A stretch of DNA of 64,000 nt from Pomphorhynchus laevis (GCA_012934845.2 WNNJ02000690.1:124001-188000); one strand, 5' to 3'. Positions 37,166 through 48,812 are shown, counted from the stretch's first letter. Numbers and translations: made by a program. The notes: generated by a model from the letters alone, not told the origin.

Positions 37166-38625
37166 TAATTCCACCCGTTAATTACCCTGGTTGCAAATCG
37201 ATGGTGAACAGGAATTATTGTAGTTGGCTTTATTAATTTCCACACATGTCCACGAGTTTCTCGTCTATCATTCACGGATAATAAGCAAGAGAGACCACCA
37301 AAGCCATCGAAAACAATTTTGACTGCAGTTGATAAATCAATGGCCGATCTGCGAAATTTTAATGTGCCGACACGTAGAGATGTCAAGCGTTCAGCATATC
37401 TCAAATTGGAGAAATTCGAAATCATTCGTGACCCTTTACGTAACAAGTTCTCAATGTCACAGGATTCTCTTAAAGTCTGTGGATAAGTTCAAAAGACTTG
37501 AAAAACATCCATAAAATACGATAGTCTTGATTACAAATAAATCTAGTGTGGACATTAGTTTTTAAGCTAATGGTCATCATTACACCAAGATCCTTGAATT
37601 CACCCACTCGGCCTATCTGAATCGAACCTATCTAATACGATGAGTTTAGTGAAGAACTAATGGACATATGCGCACATTTAGAGGGGTTAATCCTCAAAAC
37701 ATTTTCCGCCGACCATTTTCTAGACATGTCAGATCATCTTGAAGGATCTTAATGTCCCTTCCGTTTCTAATACGCCGCCATATCTTAACATCGTCAGCAT
37801 ACATAACGACATCAGAACGAATTACATATGGGATATCATTGATATATACAATAAAAAGAAGTGGGGAGATAACAGCACCATGTGGAACGCCAGAATGAAT
37901 AGCGAATGAGGTGGACATATCTGCACCTACACGTACTATGAAAGAGCGTGAACTTAAGTAATTTGCAATCCAGGCGACATACATTGGAAAACACTAAGTG
38001 ACGTCAATTTGTGAATGAGGCGATCATGCGGAACTGAATCAAAAGCATGAGAGAAATCTACAAAAAATACATCAGATTGAACTCGTCCATCTAATGAAGA
38101 CTACCATGCGTTGAGAGAAACCAAAAGGTTACTTATTGTTGATCTATTTAGTCTGAAACCGTGTTGTGAGTCAGTGAGTTTACAATTGCTTTCCAAATCA
38201 GAAGATATGTTTTTGACTATTAGCTTTTCAAGCAACTTACAAATAATACATGTCAAGGCTACTGGGCGATAGTTCTTACACACTTGTCGATCTCCCATTT
38301 TATACACTGGAACTACAATGGACTCCTTCCAACGCGAAGGAATTCGAAATTGGAGAATAGAAAACTGAAACATACGGAAACATATAAATATATTTGAGGA
38401 GCAACTTTATTTAAAAGAATTGAGTGAAGTCTGTCCGAACAGGCAGCGATGTTCGGTTTTAATTTACAGAGAACCTTTAAAACATCTTAAGCACAAAACG
38501 ACAGATTAGATCGGTCGAATGCATCTGAACCCTTTTCTGATTCAGAACTACACAATGTCCGCGGAGAGCAAAACATCCATGAGAACTCCTCGGCAAATAA
38601 GTTTGTCATGACACTTTTACATAGC
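37166..38625 (-). mobile_element. LINE-B relic (CR1-like RT), tail to tail with LINE-A
   Basis: On the - strand: LCKLKPNIAACSDRLHS (about 38,480), PSRWKESIVVPVYKMGDR, KNYRPVALTCIICKLLEKL, FFVDFSHAFDSVPHDRL (motif A, across a stop), GVPHGAVISPLLF (motif B), MYADDVKIWRRI (motif C), then YAERLTSL and RGHVWKLIKPT, ending at RVINGWN at 37,166. Three or more breaks are present. The 3' end is cut exactly where the LINE-A tail stops, inside the usual WNxLP motif. LINE-A may therefore have inserted into LINE-B. I could not find the missing LINE-B 3' end with certainty. Confidence 0.8.
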
Positions 38626-38917
38626 ACGATTACATATTAATTACAGGATTTTAATTAGACGATTTACTCAGTTTGAATAGGAAATACTTCTTTTCATTGA
38701 AAATTAGTAATTTTAAGTGTTACCCTATCAAGATACAATGCGTGTGAATACAAATTAATTTAGACTTATAAAAACCTGATTACGATTTGAAAGATAAAAA
38801 AATTAAAAAATAAATTTATTTTAAACATAATGGGCTACTATTGGCATTACCGTAAGAATATTTGACGACAAAAATCACATTCAAGAAAATTTATAATGGT
38901 TCTAGCAAATTACATAC

Positions 38918-39420
38918 AATAGCAATCTCATACTTCACGACCTTCACCTTAAAAAGTTTGAGATCTAAAGTAAATACATTCCAGATTATTCCAGTCAGTT
39001 TTAGATTATTCCTGTCAGTTCCACTTTGTTAACGACAAAACCCGAACTTGCAATCTCATACTTCACGACCTTCACCTTAAAAAAGTTTGAGATCTAAAGT
39101 AAATACATTCCAGATTATTCCTGACAGTTTTAGATTATTCCTGTCAGTTCCACTTTGTTAACGACAAAACCCGAACTTGCAATCTCATACTTCACGACCT
39201 TCACCTTAAAAAAGTTAGATCTAAAGTAAATACATTCCAGATTATTCCTGACAGTTCCAGATTATTCCTGTCAGTTCCAGATTATTCCTGTCAGTTCCAG
39301 ATTATTCCTGTCAGTTCCTGATTATTCCTGTCAGTTCCAGATTATTCCTGTCAGTTCCAGATTATTCCTATCAGTTCCAGATTATTCCTGTCAGTTCCAG
39401 ATTATTCCTGTCAGTTCCGC
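38918..39420 (+). repeat. Tandem-repeat 5' UTR of LINE-C copy 1
   Basis: There are two nested periodicities. A unit of about 127 bases (start 'gcaatctcatacttcacgac' at 38,924, 39,050 and 39,177) occurs three times. It is followed by about nine copies of a 20-base unit (cagttccagattattcctgt) up to 39,418. LINE-C copy 2 has the same modules in different numbers. Arrays of this sort act as promoter monomers in mouse L1, so a promoter role is inferred. Confidence 0.8.
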
Positions 39421-39463
39421 TCCCTACGCTAGCGGATTGAGCTCAATCTATCGATAAAAGGTC

Positions 39464-40790
39464 ATGCCTAAAAAAAGCGCGATCTCAGATCCCTGTTCCT
39501 GATCAAGAATCTTCCACATCGGAATGCAATGATGGTTATACCAGCTTTGAAGTTGGATGCGATTCCAAAGATTGCGATGTATGGACACTTGTTCGTATTA
39601 AAATATCCGACCACTCGGTGTATAAACGTAAACATTTCACTTGCGGTTTTTGCACATCAGTACGACTACTACAGTTATCCTGCTCCTCTACTCCTGTATC
39701 ACACATGACCACTCAGACCAACGCTGTTTTAGATGTTTCCCTCGCATCAACACCTGACTTCGCATCTTATAATCCCATTATTGAACATAATCTCTCACAC
39801 ACTCCTCGTTCAACTACGTACAAAACTTCCATTAATCTTTCTAATTCTAACAATGCTAACGGTAAAGCTTTTCATCTCGTACCTACTCTTTCCTATTCAT
39901 CGCCCAATCTAAATAAATCTCAAACTTCTTTATTCTCCTCACGTACTTCTTACTCGACCTCCCCCGTATCACTTCTCAATAATTTACATCCTTCCATCAA
40001 AATCATTTCCAACAACATTTCCGATCAAGTGATTCAACACTCCATTCCTGTCACTCATGCCCCAACCTATCTTAATTCTCCTTAATCTACCTCCCACGTA
40101 ACACTTCCAAATAATTTACATCCTTCATTTAAAATCATCTCCAGTCACATCTCTGATCAATCGATTCAACACCCCGCTCCTGTCACACTTGCTCCAACCA
40201 ATATTAATTCTCTATCAAGCACCCCTGTCATTTCCACTTCTATCGGCTCATCTGCCTCGACTCCTACCAGCTCTGTCCGTCCACCACTTCCACGAAATCG
40301 TTTTCCTTCGCGCGATCGCTGTATAATCATATCAAACTTAAAGCTTTCCGAATCTGCTTCTCCGTAATCTGGCCTCGATGATGTATCTGCTTTCAGGTCT
40401 ATCCTAGCAACCATTCTTCCTGATGATAACGCATCCCTCTTCAATAATATCGATCCTGTATCCTTTATTCGTTTAAACAAATCCACTAAATCCAATCATC
40501 TCAGGCCTCCACTCTTAAAAATCGTTTTCCCACATAGTTCACATGCCTCTTCGGTACTCTCCCAACGTTTTAAACTTCTTACCACTTCATCTACTTGCCG
40601 TATCTTTCCTGACCGCTCCCCTTCTGATATCGCCCAGCTCAATTTAGCTTGCATTGAAAAACATCGACGTGAAACAAACGGCGAGTCATCCTTATCTATA
40701 CGTAAAATCAACGGAAATTTTCACGTTGTACACACAAGGCCAAAAATTCGATGGCGTCCTATCTCTCCCCCTTGTCTTCTTCGCTAGTCG
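39464..40790 (+). pseudogene. LINE-C copy 1 ORF1
   Basis: The protein can be followed from a PHD-like finger (VGCDSKDCDVW ... FTCGFC, 39,550-39,655) through a Ser/Thr/Pro-rich middle. An RRM-like region follows (CIIISNLKLSESAS, FRSILATILPDDN, LLKIVFPHS), then IRKINGNFHVVHTRPKIRW, ending near 40,790. The first ATG (39,464) is followed by a run of seven A that puts it out of frame with the finger. In-frame stops occur near 40,083 and 40,366. The A7 and both stops are also in copy 2. It overlaps ORF2 by about 40 bases. Confidence 0.7.
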
Positions 40791-43634
40791 ATCTCGCTCC
40801 TAAGCATACTTTTCGTCTTAGTCTATTCAATACTCGCTCCATTCTTCATAAAGCTGATATGCTTCTCGATATCTTCGATCAATTATCTATCGATATTCTC
40901 TGCATTACCGAATCCTGGCACTCTGACTCCGACGATCTTGCTATTCGTCGTCTATGTCGCTCTGGTTGTTCTCTAGTTGAATCAGCACGTCAAATTACAT
41001 CTCATACATCTACTGCGTCTAACCATGGCGGTATTGTTGCCATTGCTCGTCACCCAATGTCTTTACGTAAAATCAACGTTAACACCCGTTACACTTCGTT
41101 CGAATTACTCATATGCAGATTATCAACGCCTTTCCCTCTGGAACTTGTGATTGTATACCGTCCAGGTTCAGTTGCCCCATCACGTATCTTCTTTAACGAC
41201 CTTGCAGATCTAATGTCTCACTGTTCATTGTCTTATACTCCTTCTTTTGCTCTCGGTGACGTTAACATTCGTCTTGATCGCCCGGCTGACTCTGACTCTA
41301 TCACTTTGTCTAATATTTTTTCTGATTTTAACTATAAATTACTTTCAACAAGCCTAACTCATATTCTCGGCGGTGCTCTCGACATCATTGCTGTTCCTAA
41401 CTGCTTCAATGACTATACCTCCTTGTCAATTACTGATCCTGGTTTGTCCGATCATTTCCTTGTCACTCTTACTATTACTCGTCCCCATCCTCCTTCTCCG
41501 CCTTTACCTTTATCTACACCAAGTCGACCCTGGAAGCTTCTCGATATCCCTGTTCTCTGCACAGCCTTACTCAATTCTTCACTCTTTTCACTTCCTCTTA
41601 ACTATCTCTCTCCCGATGATCTCTGCATTCTGTTTGATTCTGAACTTACGTCGATCCTCAATAACCTTCTGCCTAGTCGACTTCGACGTTCCCAGCGCTT
41701 GCGCCATGCTCCCTGGTTCGATTCTGACTGTAGTCTTTCTAAGCGTCGACTCCGTCACTCTTTTCGTATGTATAAACGCTTTCTTAAACGTTCACCCGAC
41801 TCACTCACTCTAAATCTTCGTGATTCCTACTTTTCTCAACGCCGTTCACATCTCATTCTTATACGTACTAAACGTACTCTCTTTTGGCGAAATCAACTCG
41901 AGTCATCTTCCAACTCTAAATCTCATTGGAAAATCTTAAACTCAATTCTTTCACGATCATCTACCCCTTGTAATATAAATTCTGATAATTTTCTTCTTAT
42001 CTACAAACTAAACTATCTTATTTACTTTCCCTACTACCCATAGCCCCCTTGTACCCACTCTTCTCTTTAAATACTTCCCTCCCAGAACTATTCCACCTTC
42101 TTCCAGTTTCGTCTGATGAAGTTTCTTCGGTTCTGCTGTCATTACCTAATAAAACCTCTCCTTCTGACCCGATTTCCACTCACTTGCTTAAAAATATCTG
42201 CTCCTTTATCTTACCCTTCCTAACCACATTGTTCAACTCGTCCATCCGTAGCTGTACATTTCCTTCCATCTGGAAATGCGCCACTGTTCGTCCTCTCATC
42301 AAAAAGCAATCTCTCGACTCCTCACTACCATCTTCGTACCGTCCTATTTCACTTCTCCCAACCCTCTCTAAACTCCTTGAGCGTCTCGTTCTTAAGCAAG
42401 TTAATACATATCTCTATTCTTCTAACTTATTTCCTCCCTTCCAAGCCGCTTTTCGCTCTAATTACTCTACCGAAATTGCCTGTCTTAAAGTTTATAACGA
42501 CTTACTCATATCGCGCGATCATAAATTATGTAGTGTCATAGTTTCTCTTGATCTATCGTCTGCTTTTGACATCGTCGATCACTCGATTCTTCTCCATCGC
42601 CTTCGTCATGATTATGGCTTCTCTTTACCCACTGTATCATGGTTTTCTTCATATCTATCAAACCGTACATTTCGCGTATTTTCTAACTCTTCTATCTCTC
42701 ATCCTTCGTCCATTCCGTCCGGTGTTCCACAAGGCTCCGTATTAGGCCCTATACTTTTCTCTCTTCTTCTTGGTGATTTGTCTTCGATTTCTCATAAATT
42801 TAACTTCCATGTTATGCAATATGCTGATTACATTCTCATCTATGCTCATGCACCTGTTTATCGTATTCACGATCTTAGTGTTTCCGCTTCGGACTGTCTG
42901 GTCTCAATTTCCAATCATCTTTCTTCACTTCGCCTTTCTCTGAATCCTAATAAATCCAAAATTATGTGGATCCTACCTCGACGCCTCGGCTTCGAACCTC
43001 CCTCCGTATCATTAAATTCTATAATTATTCCTATCGTTGATAATCTCGTTTTCCTAGGCTTCATTTTGACAACCGACTTTCACTTAAACCTTTCGTTAGA
43101 GATAAAGTACGCTCATCTACCTTGATACTCCGCAACCTCCGTCAAGTTCGTAGATTGCTCGATTTCCCTTGTATGACTCTCATATCATCTCTCCTTTTTC
43201 TTCCCCTATTGAAGAAGGGAAGATCCACTCTTCTTCCCCTACAACGCATCGTCAACGCAGCCGTCCGAATTCTCCTCCGTCTTCGTCGTTTTGATCATAC
43301 ATCCTACCATCTTGCTTCTCTCGATTTGCCTACAATTTATTGTCGTGTTCAAATTCGTCTTCTTATCGTTGCTTTCCGCCTTGTAACTTTTCATACCCCT
43401 TCATTTCTCAACCTTCCTTTTCTTGATAATTCTCGTCCTGTTTACTGTTTCTTGCGTTCCTGTAATTCCCTTCTTCTACATGTCCCAAACTACTCTACCT
43501 CCTTTGGACTCCGCTCCTTCTTGGTGGCTACTCCTCTATCGTGGAATCATCTGCCCGTTCATATACGCCAATCAACTTCCCTGCAGTGCTTCAAACGACA
43601 AATCCGATCCCATTTTAACAATTTATCCGCTTGA
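40751..43634 (+). pseudogene. LINE-C copy 1 ORF2: endonuclease and RT, frame-shifted
   Basis: Endonuclease (40,751-42,043): LSLFNTRSIL, CITESWHSDSD, VYRPGSVAPS, LGDVNIRLD and GLSDHFLVT. RT (42,049-43,125): SDPISTHLLK, YRPISLLPTLSKLLERL, motif A SLDLSSAFDIVDHSI, and motif B GVPQGSVLGPILF. Motif C reads QYADYILIY, with Tyr where the second catalytic Asp belongs. The C-terminus (43,122-43,634) has RRFDHTSYHLASLDLPT and LSWNHLPVHIRQ. Frame breaks lie near 42,000-42,045 and near 43,060, where a C present in copy 2 is missing. Confidence 0.85.
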
Positions 43635-43714
43635 CTTTTTCATTTTTGTTTGTGGACTTGTAAGCGTACAGCTTGTACGCATTTGCCACATTAAATAAAT
43701 TTGTATTATTATTC

Positions 43715-44400
43715 AAAGACGTAGGAAACACTCTACAAGGACAAATGCTAGTTCAAGTTTTCGCTTGTCTTTGAAGATCTTCTCATAAGATCTTCACGTA
43801 AGAATTACGTTAGGAATCCCCACGCTAACAAAATGAAGTTCTACTTATTCTACAAAATGAAGAAGCGTGATGATGTTATCGCATGATACGTAATTATTAC
43901 ACACGCGGAAGCTAGGACGTCGTTACGAAATTGTAAAATTAATAAATAACTAAACGGATATTAGTTATAAATGACATTTTAAACTAAAAAGAAAAAACAT
44001 TTTAAAGCTAAATATCGTAAATACGAGCAAAAAGAAAATGAAATTTAGTTGTTGCGTGGGAGTTTGTCTTAGCCTCATCCATCGTAAGCCAAAAAGATTT
44101 ACGATTTTACAGGTATTGACAGTTGAGCAATTCAGCTTGCGTCCTAGCTCAATTTTTTGTGTGGTGATGTTGGTATCCATGAATGTTAGCGTTTTAGTCG
44201 AAACTTACTCATTCGAATATCTGATGATTTTGCTTTACACAAATTAATTCGTAGGAAATCTCCGTGATTTGACAATAGTCTCCAGGATGCTCTAAATAGA
44301 CGCAACGATTTTTCATAAAATATCAAACCAAAAGTAATTTGATTGCTCATTTCAAACTTCCTCGCAATGTATGTAAACTATTCAGAGTGCTAAAACGTAT
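43715..44400. other. Spacer between LINE-C copy 1 and LINE-D, nothing recognised
   Basis: There is a short inverted repeat 'gaagatcttctcataagatctt' type palindrome near 43,775. Open frames at 43,965-44,247 on both strands have no motif. It could be old host DNA between insertions. Confidence 0.4.
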
Positions 44401-44402
44401 AA

Positions 44403-45130
44403 AAAAGATTTATTTTTACGTGGCAAATGCGTGCCGGCGCACGCTTACATGACCACAACAAGACAAAAATCTAAATCATGTGTAGATGAGGTGGGTACGG
44501 AGGCGACATTTGAATGTAATAAAGCAGGGAGCGCGGTGAACGTCGAGAGGAAGCTGATTCCAGGCGAGTGGGGGAGCGACGAGGAAGGATCGGAGACCGT
44601 AGTTATTGGAGTAATTAAGAACGTGGAGTAAGAGGGTATGACGGAACGCAGTGATAGAGATGTGGGACGAGTGTCATTTAAGAAAAGAAGGTTGATGAAT
44701 GCTTGGAAGCCGACAGCGATGAGACAAAAAATTACGTGAAGGAGGCGGATTTGTATGCCGATGTAGATGGTGGGTCAGGCGGGTTGAGCGAGATATGTAA
44801 ATGTGCGGTCAAAATGTGTGGTCAAGATGTGTGGATATGTGGTCAAATATGCCTACTCTCAAAGCGTCGACTTCGTCATGCTTGAAAAGCATGACGGAGT
44901 CGACGCTTTGAGAGTAGGGATTGGATGGCAAACAATGGGGCACGGTGCAAGCGACGGTGAGGGTAAAGCTTGAAGGGCAAGAGAAGATCAAGAGTGGATG
45001 TGAGTTCAGAGTCGAAAAGAAAGGCAAGATCCTGAGGATACGATGATGTTATTGTGGGAGAAGATATAGACGATTTAAGTAAGGCAGAGCGGAGAAGGCG
45101 GAGATCAAGATTTCTCCTCTAATGGTGCAA
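44403..45130 (-). mobile_element. LINE-D copy 1, internally deleted
   Basis: The - strand 3' end at about 44,403 has the type-a hairpin GCGTGC-gccg-GCACGC (44,430-44,447). The 3' coding and UTR reach about 44,830. Beyond a 32-base palindrome, the order resumes with the endonuclease-RT linker (45,130-44,870), ending SKRRLRHA, the same words as in LINE-C near 41,745. The RT centre is missing. Antisense open frames here are by-products. Confidence 0.7.
44852..44918. repeat. Fold-back junction in LINE-D copy 1
   Basis: Arms of 32 bases (44,852-44,883 and 44,887-44,918) with a 3-base loop (GAA) and one mismatch. Both arms encode the same LINE word LLSKRRLRHA, one on each strand. The symmetrical site marks the internal deletion point and suggests snap-back priming or repair at a break. 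Confidence 0.85.
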
Positions 45131-46042
45131 TCTGTAAGTAGCTCTCCCAATCGTTTTTGGTCATATGTTTGTCAGGTTGCTCGTTCTTATTTTGAAATCA
45201 CTAGGTTATTCTCATACGAAAAATTGATCGACTCCCCATTCGACTGATAATAAATTTTCTAATACATTCGATATATACAATGCTAATTCTAACGTAACTA
45301 ATAGCTTTCAGATCATTAGTTTCTCTGAGTGTTGTAGCGTTTCCTTTATAATAAATGAGGAAGGCGTGACCCGCAGATTATCACAAGTGTCGTATTCATC
45401 TTCTTTAGGCCCCGATGACATTCATCAGTATTTACTTAAATTAAGTCAACATTTAGCTCCCTCAGTCACTATTTTGGAAGTGTGAGTAGTTGTGCCGTTG
45501 TTCAAAAAAGGTAACTACTGTTTAGTTGAGAACGATCGAGTCATAAGTTTTACGAGTCATCTTGGCAAGATACCCGAAATGATTATTTACGATCACATAG
45601 TCCAACATGTGAGCATTACAGGCCAACATAGCTCTGTGCAACATGATTTCAGAAAAATACATTCTTGCTTTACGAACTTTTTGTCTGCCCGTGAAGTTTG
45701 GATTGAATCCACGTTCAGGGGAAACGCAGTGAATGTTGTTATGTTTGATTTTAATCGTGCGTTTTCCCGTGTTCTCCACAGTCGTATCACTATAGTGGCC
45801 GGGCAAGTCATTAAGAGCTTAGTTGTAGAATGGCTTAGTGATTTTCTATCTAACATATATTTCCTAGTAAGAATTGATAGTATATTATCCTCGCCACGTT
45901 TAATTACGTCAGGAGATCATCAGAGTACTGTACTAGAACCTTTATTGTTTAATACGTTCATGATCAGTCTACAGACAACACCCATTGTACTTTTTAGCTT
46001 TTGCTGACGACATAAATATATGGTGTGAGGTCCTATCTAAAA

Positions 46043-46610
46043 AAAGATTTATTTTAACGTAGCATATACGTGCCAGCGAACGCTTATATGACCACAATAA
46101 AACAAAAATGTAAATAATGTGTCGAGAAAGTGTGAACGGAGGAGGTGTTTGAATGTGATAACGGAAGGATCGCGGCGGACGTCGAGAGGGAGTTGATTCC
46201 AGGCGAGTGGGGCGGTGACGAGAAAGGATCAGAAACCTAAGTGTTGGAGTAATTGGGAACGTGGAGTAAGAGTGTATTACGGGAACGCAGCGATAGCGAT
46301 GTTGGGCGAGTATCGTCTAAGAAAGGAAGGTTGATGAACGATGAGCTGACAGCGATGAGACGAAAAGTTACGAGAAGGCGGAGTTTGATGTGGATGGTGG
46401 GCCAGGAGAGTTGGGCAAAATATGTGAATGTGTGGTCGAAGCGACGGAGACGAAAGAAAGCTCGAACGGCGGAGTTGATTATTCGTTGTAGGGGTAGGAT
46501 GATGGATTTTGGAGAATTGGGGAAAGGCTGAGGCAGTAATCAATTTTAGGGAAAAGAAACGATGAAAGAAGAGACATACCATATCCTCTTACATCGTGAT
46601 ATTGGTAGGG
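46043..46610 (-). mobile_element. LINE-D copy 2, 5'-truncated
   Basis: The - strand 3' end has the type-b tail (gcgttcgctggcacgc, 46,067-46,082) followed by coding for the RT C-terminus (RLRRFDH-like and ...LPTIHIRIKLRL-like words, broken). It matches 50,700-51,210 of copy 4 closely. It is inserted antisense into LINE-E just after its YADD-type motif. Confidence 0.75.
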
Positions 46611-47037
46611 TTCATACGTGAAGTGTTAAGAACAGCCGAGGATCAAAAATTTCAAAGTGCTTACACATACAGGTCTAAAAAACCTATGTTTATTCTTTGC
46701 ACTTATTCTTTGCATTCTTAGTAGGGTTCTGTAATTATTTCAACTAATCAAATTCGTGGTATTGACATACTTATAATCGACATTGAAAACTAGAATGGAC
46801 ACTGATAAACGTTGCAATTCCGCTAGAAAGATGATGCCGATATCTCCACTTTGTTTTGATTGGCTATAACAACGCGCTAGTTTACCCTCACATCTAATAT
46901 TAGTTTCCCTGCGTATTTCTCTAAGTATTCAAAGACTCAATGCGCTGGGCATGTATAGTATTAGCACTCTCCGTGATTTACGCGACATGTGTCTAACATG
47001 GACGATTCTTCGCAACCCACGACACGTACTACAGGGC

Positions 47038-48246
47038 TCGACCCCTAACTTCCTTCTAGCTATCGCCCCATTTCACTCCTCCCTACTATCTCCAAGCTCT
47101 TAGAACGCCTTATCTTAACGCAGATTAGCGTTTATCTCCCTTCATCTAATCTGCACCCTCTTTTCCAGTCCGCTTTCCGCTCTAATCACTACACAAAAAT
47201 ATCCTGCATGAAAGTTTACAACGACCTACTAATTTCTCGTGACAAGGCTCTATATAGTGTTCTCATCTCCCTCGACCTCTCCTCCGCCTTCGACATCGTC
47301 GACCAATTCATCCTCCTTTCTCGCCTTCGTTATGATTACGGCTTTTCTTCCTCATCCGTAGCATTGTTGCCTCATATCTATCCGACCGTTCCTTTCGCGT
47401 CCGTTCTAATTCATCATCCCCTCCCATCCCGTTTTTGCGGGTCCGACAATGTTCATTCCTAGGTCCCTGCTTTTCTCTTTTCTGCTTGGCGATCTCTCAC
47501 CGTTTATCAAACCTTTCTCCTTTAACGTCATGCAATACGCCGATGACATCCTCATATATGATCATGCACCCGCTAATCGCATACATGATATCGCAAGTTC
47601 TGCCTTTAACTGCCTTTCTGATATCCACAAACATCTCTCTCACCTTCGTCTTGTTCTAAACCCAGACAAGTTTAAAATAATGTGGATCCTCTCCCGTAAA
47701 CCAAACATATATCCTCCCCCTGTATATTTTACCTCATAAATCATCTCCATAGTCCACAATCTCACTTTCTCAGGATTTCATTTCGATGATCATATTTCCC
47801 TTAAACCCTTCGTCCGCGACAAGGTCCGCTCGTCTAACTTTATCCTCCGTGACATCTGCAGTTTCCGCCCCTTATCGACTTCCGTTCCTGTATGTCTCTT
47901 GTTTCATCGTTTCTTTTCCATAAAATCAATTACTGCCTCAGCCTTTTCGCCAATTCTCCAAAATCCATCATCCTACCCCTACAACGCATAATCAGCCGTT
48001 CGAGTGCTCCTACATCTCCGTTGATTTGACCACACATCCTGCCTACGGTCTCCGATCTTTCCTTGTCGCCCCCCCCCCACTTGCCTGGAATCAGCTCCAA
48101 ATCGATGTCCACCGCATTTCCTTCTTTATTACATTCAAATGTCGCCCCTGTATCCATCTCCTCTACACATGATTTAGATTTTTGTTTTGTTGTGGTCATG
48201 TAAGCGTGCGCCGGCACGCATTTGCCACGTAAAAATAAATCTTTCT
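47038..48246 (+). mobile_element. LINE-D copy 3, 5'-truncated
   Basis: It begins inside the RT at YRPISLLPTISKLLERL. It has motif A SLDLSSAFDIVDQFI, a decayed motif B region, and motif C QYADDILIYDHAPANR (47,530-47,580). It ends with the type-a hairpin GCGTGC-gccg-GCACGC at 48,205-48,220 and an A/T-rich tail. Several breaks, and the C-terminal coding is shortened relative to copy 4. A run of 10 C near 48,068 may be an expansion. Unlike LINE-C, motif C keeps both Asp. Confidence 0.8.
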
Positions 48247-48499
48247 TTAATGGATGTTAGATCAGGTCAATGGCTGCGCGGTCATTCGTTAGTCCTCAAT
48301 CTACAAAGGATTGTACGCTCAAAAACTGTCTAGTTTAATCGAAGGGTCGTGAATCTATGAAATCAGTTATCGAGACAACGATTTGTTCCCGTACAATGAA
48401 GGAATATCGGAAGAAAATTTTGTGTAATTAATTTGTTTTTCTTTTTGGTGACGCCACTTTGAGCTCTGCTCGCTATATTCTCTTGTAATAATATGGCAA

Positions 48500-48812
48500 T
48501 CTAAGAGTCGTTTCCTTCCACGACAGGAAAAATGAGATACCTAGAGAAAATTATACGGCGTGACAGCAAACTCATTTCAGTAGGTGAAAGGATGAGTTAT
48601 AATAAGCGATTTACTTCGATAAGTATGATATTAGTACAAACCAGATTACCCATTCTGGATCTCCTTGCGATGTGGCATATATTCAACAGAAAACTTTATC
48701 CTTTGATTGCTATTACTGATATTTTGTTTTTGTTTTTAATGTATTGTGTTGTATAATAAGCGGGCAGCACATCCTTTATCGGACAAATGCCTGTATACAT
48801 GATAATAAATGA
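48500..48812 (+). mobile_element. LINE-F 3' scrap (CR1-like)
   Basis: The frame 48,532-48,756 reads YLEKIIRRDSKLISVGERMS and LDLLAMWHIFNRK, the conserved region after the RT in CR1-like LINEs. A tail with 'agcgggcagcacatccttt' follows, close to the tail of the 25.9-kb fragment. About 75 codons remain. Confidence 0.6.

Larger units (their letters stand above)
38918..43714 (+). mobile_element. LINE-C copy 1 (CR1/L2-like)
   Basis: Complete length from a tandem-repeat 5' UTR through ORF1 and ORF2 to a short 3' UTR. The 3' UTR has the hairpin GCGTACA-gct-TGTACGC and the end 'aaataaatttgtattatt' (43,660-43,713). It is nearly identical to copy 2 on the opposite strand at 51.7-56.4 kb. Coding is broken in several places, most of them shared with copy 2. 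Confidence 0.9.
45150..48500 (+). mobile_element. LINE-E relic, interrupted by two LINE-D copies
   Basis: Fragments of one CR1-like ORF2 lie in order on + : PDDIHQYLLKLSQHLAPSV (about 45,410), PLFKKGNYCLVENDRVISF, motif A VMFDFNRAFSRVLHSR, and a decayed motif B. Motif C, FADDINIW, is at 46,005-46,030. LINE-D copy 2 interrupts it directly after that (46,043-46,610). It resumes to TLRDLRDMCLTWTILRNP (about 46,965-47,025), then LINE-D copy 3 interrupts (47,038-48,246). It ends with WLRGHSLVLNLQRI and FNRRVVNL (48,265-48,360). Many stops. The nesting shows LINE-E is older than LINE-D. Confidence 0.7.

Noticed and set aside
38985-39420. CRISPR-like array of 20-base repeats
   Set aside because: There are no unique spacers, the units are directly tandem, the host is a eukaryote, and the array is the 5' end of LINE-C.
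40166-40711. Open frames antisense to LINE-C ORF1 (and mirrors at 54,695-55,240)
   Set aside because: They are opposite-strand shadows of ORF1 in both copies, kept by the identity of the copies.
44431-44631. Frames starting MPAHAYMTTT on the strand opposite LINE-D tails (also 48,217-47,930)
   Set aside because: They read the complement of the LINE-D 3' end and hairpin. Their similarity reflects repeat identity.
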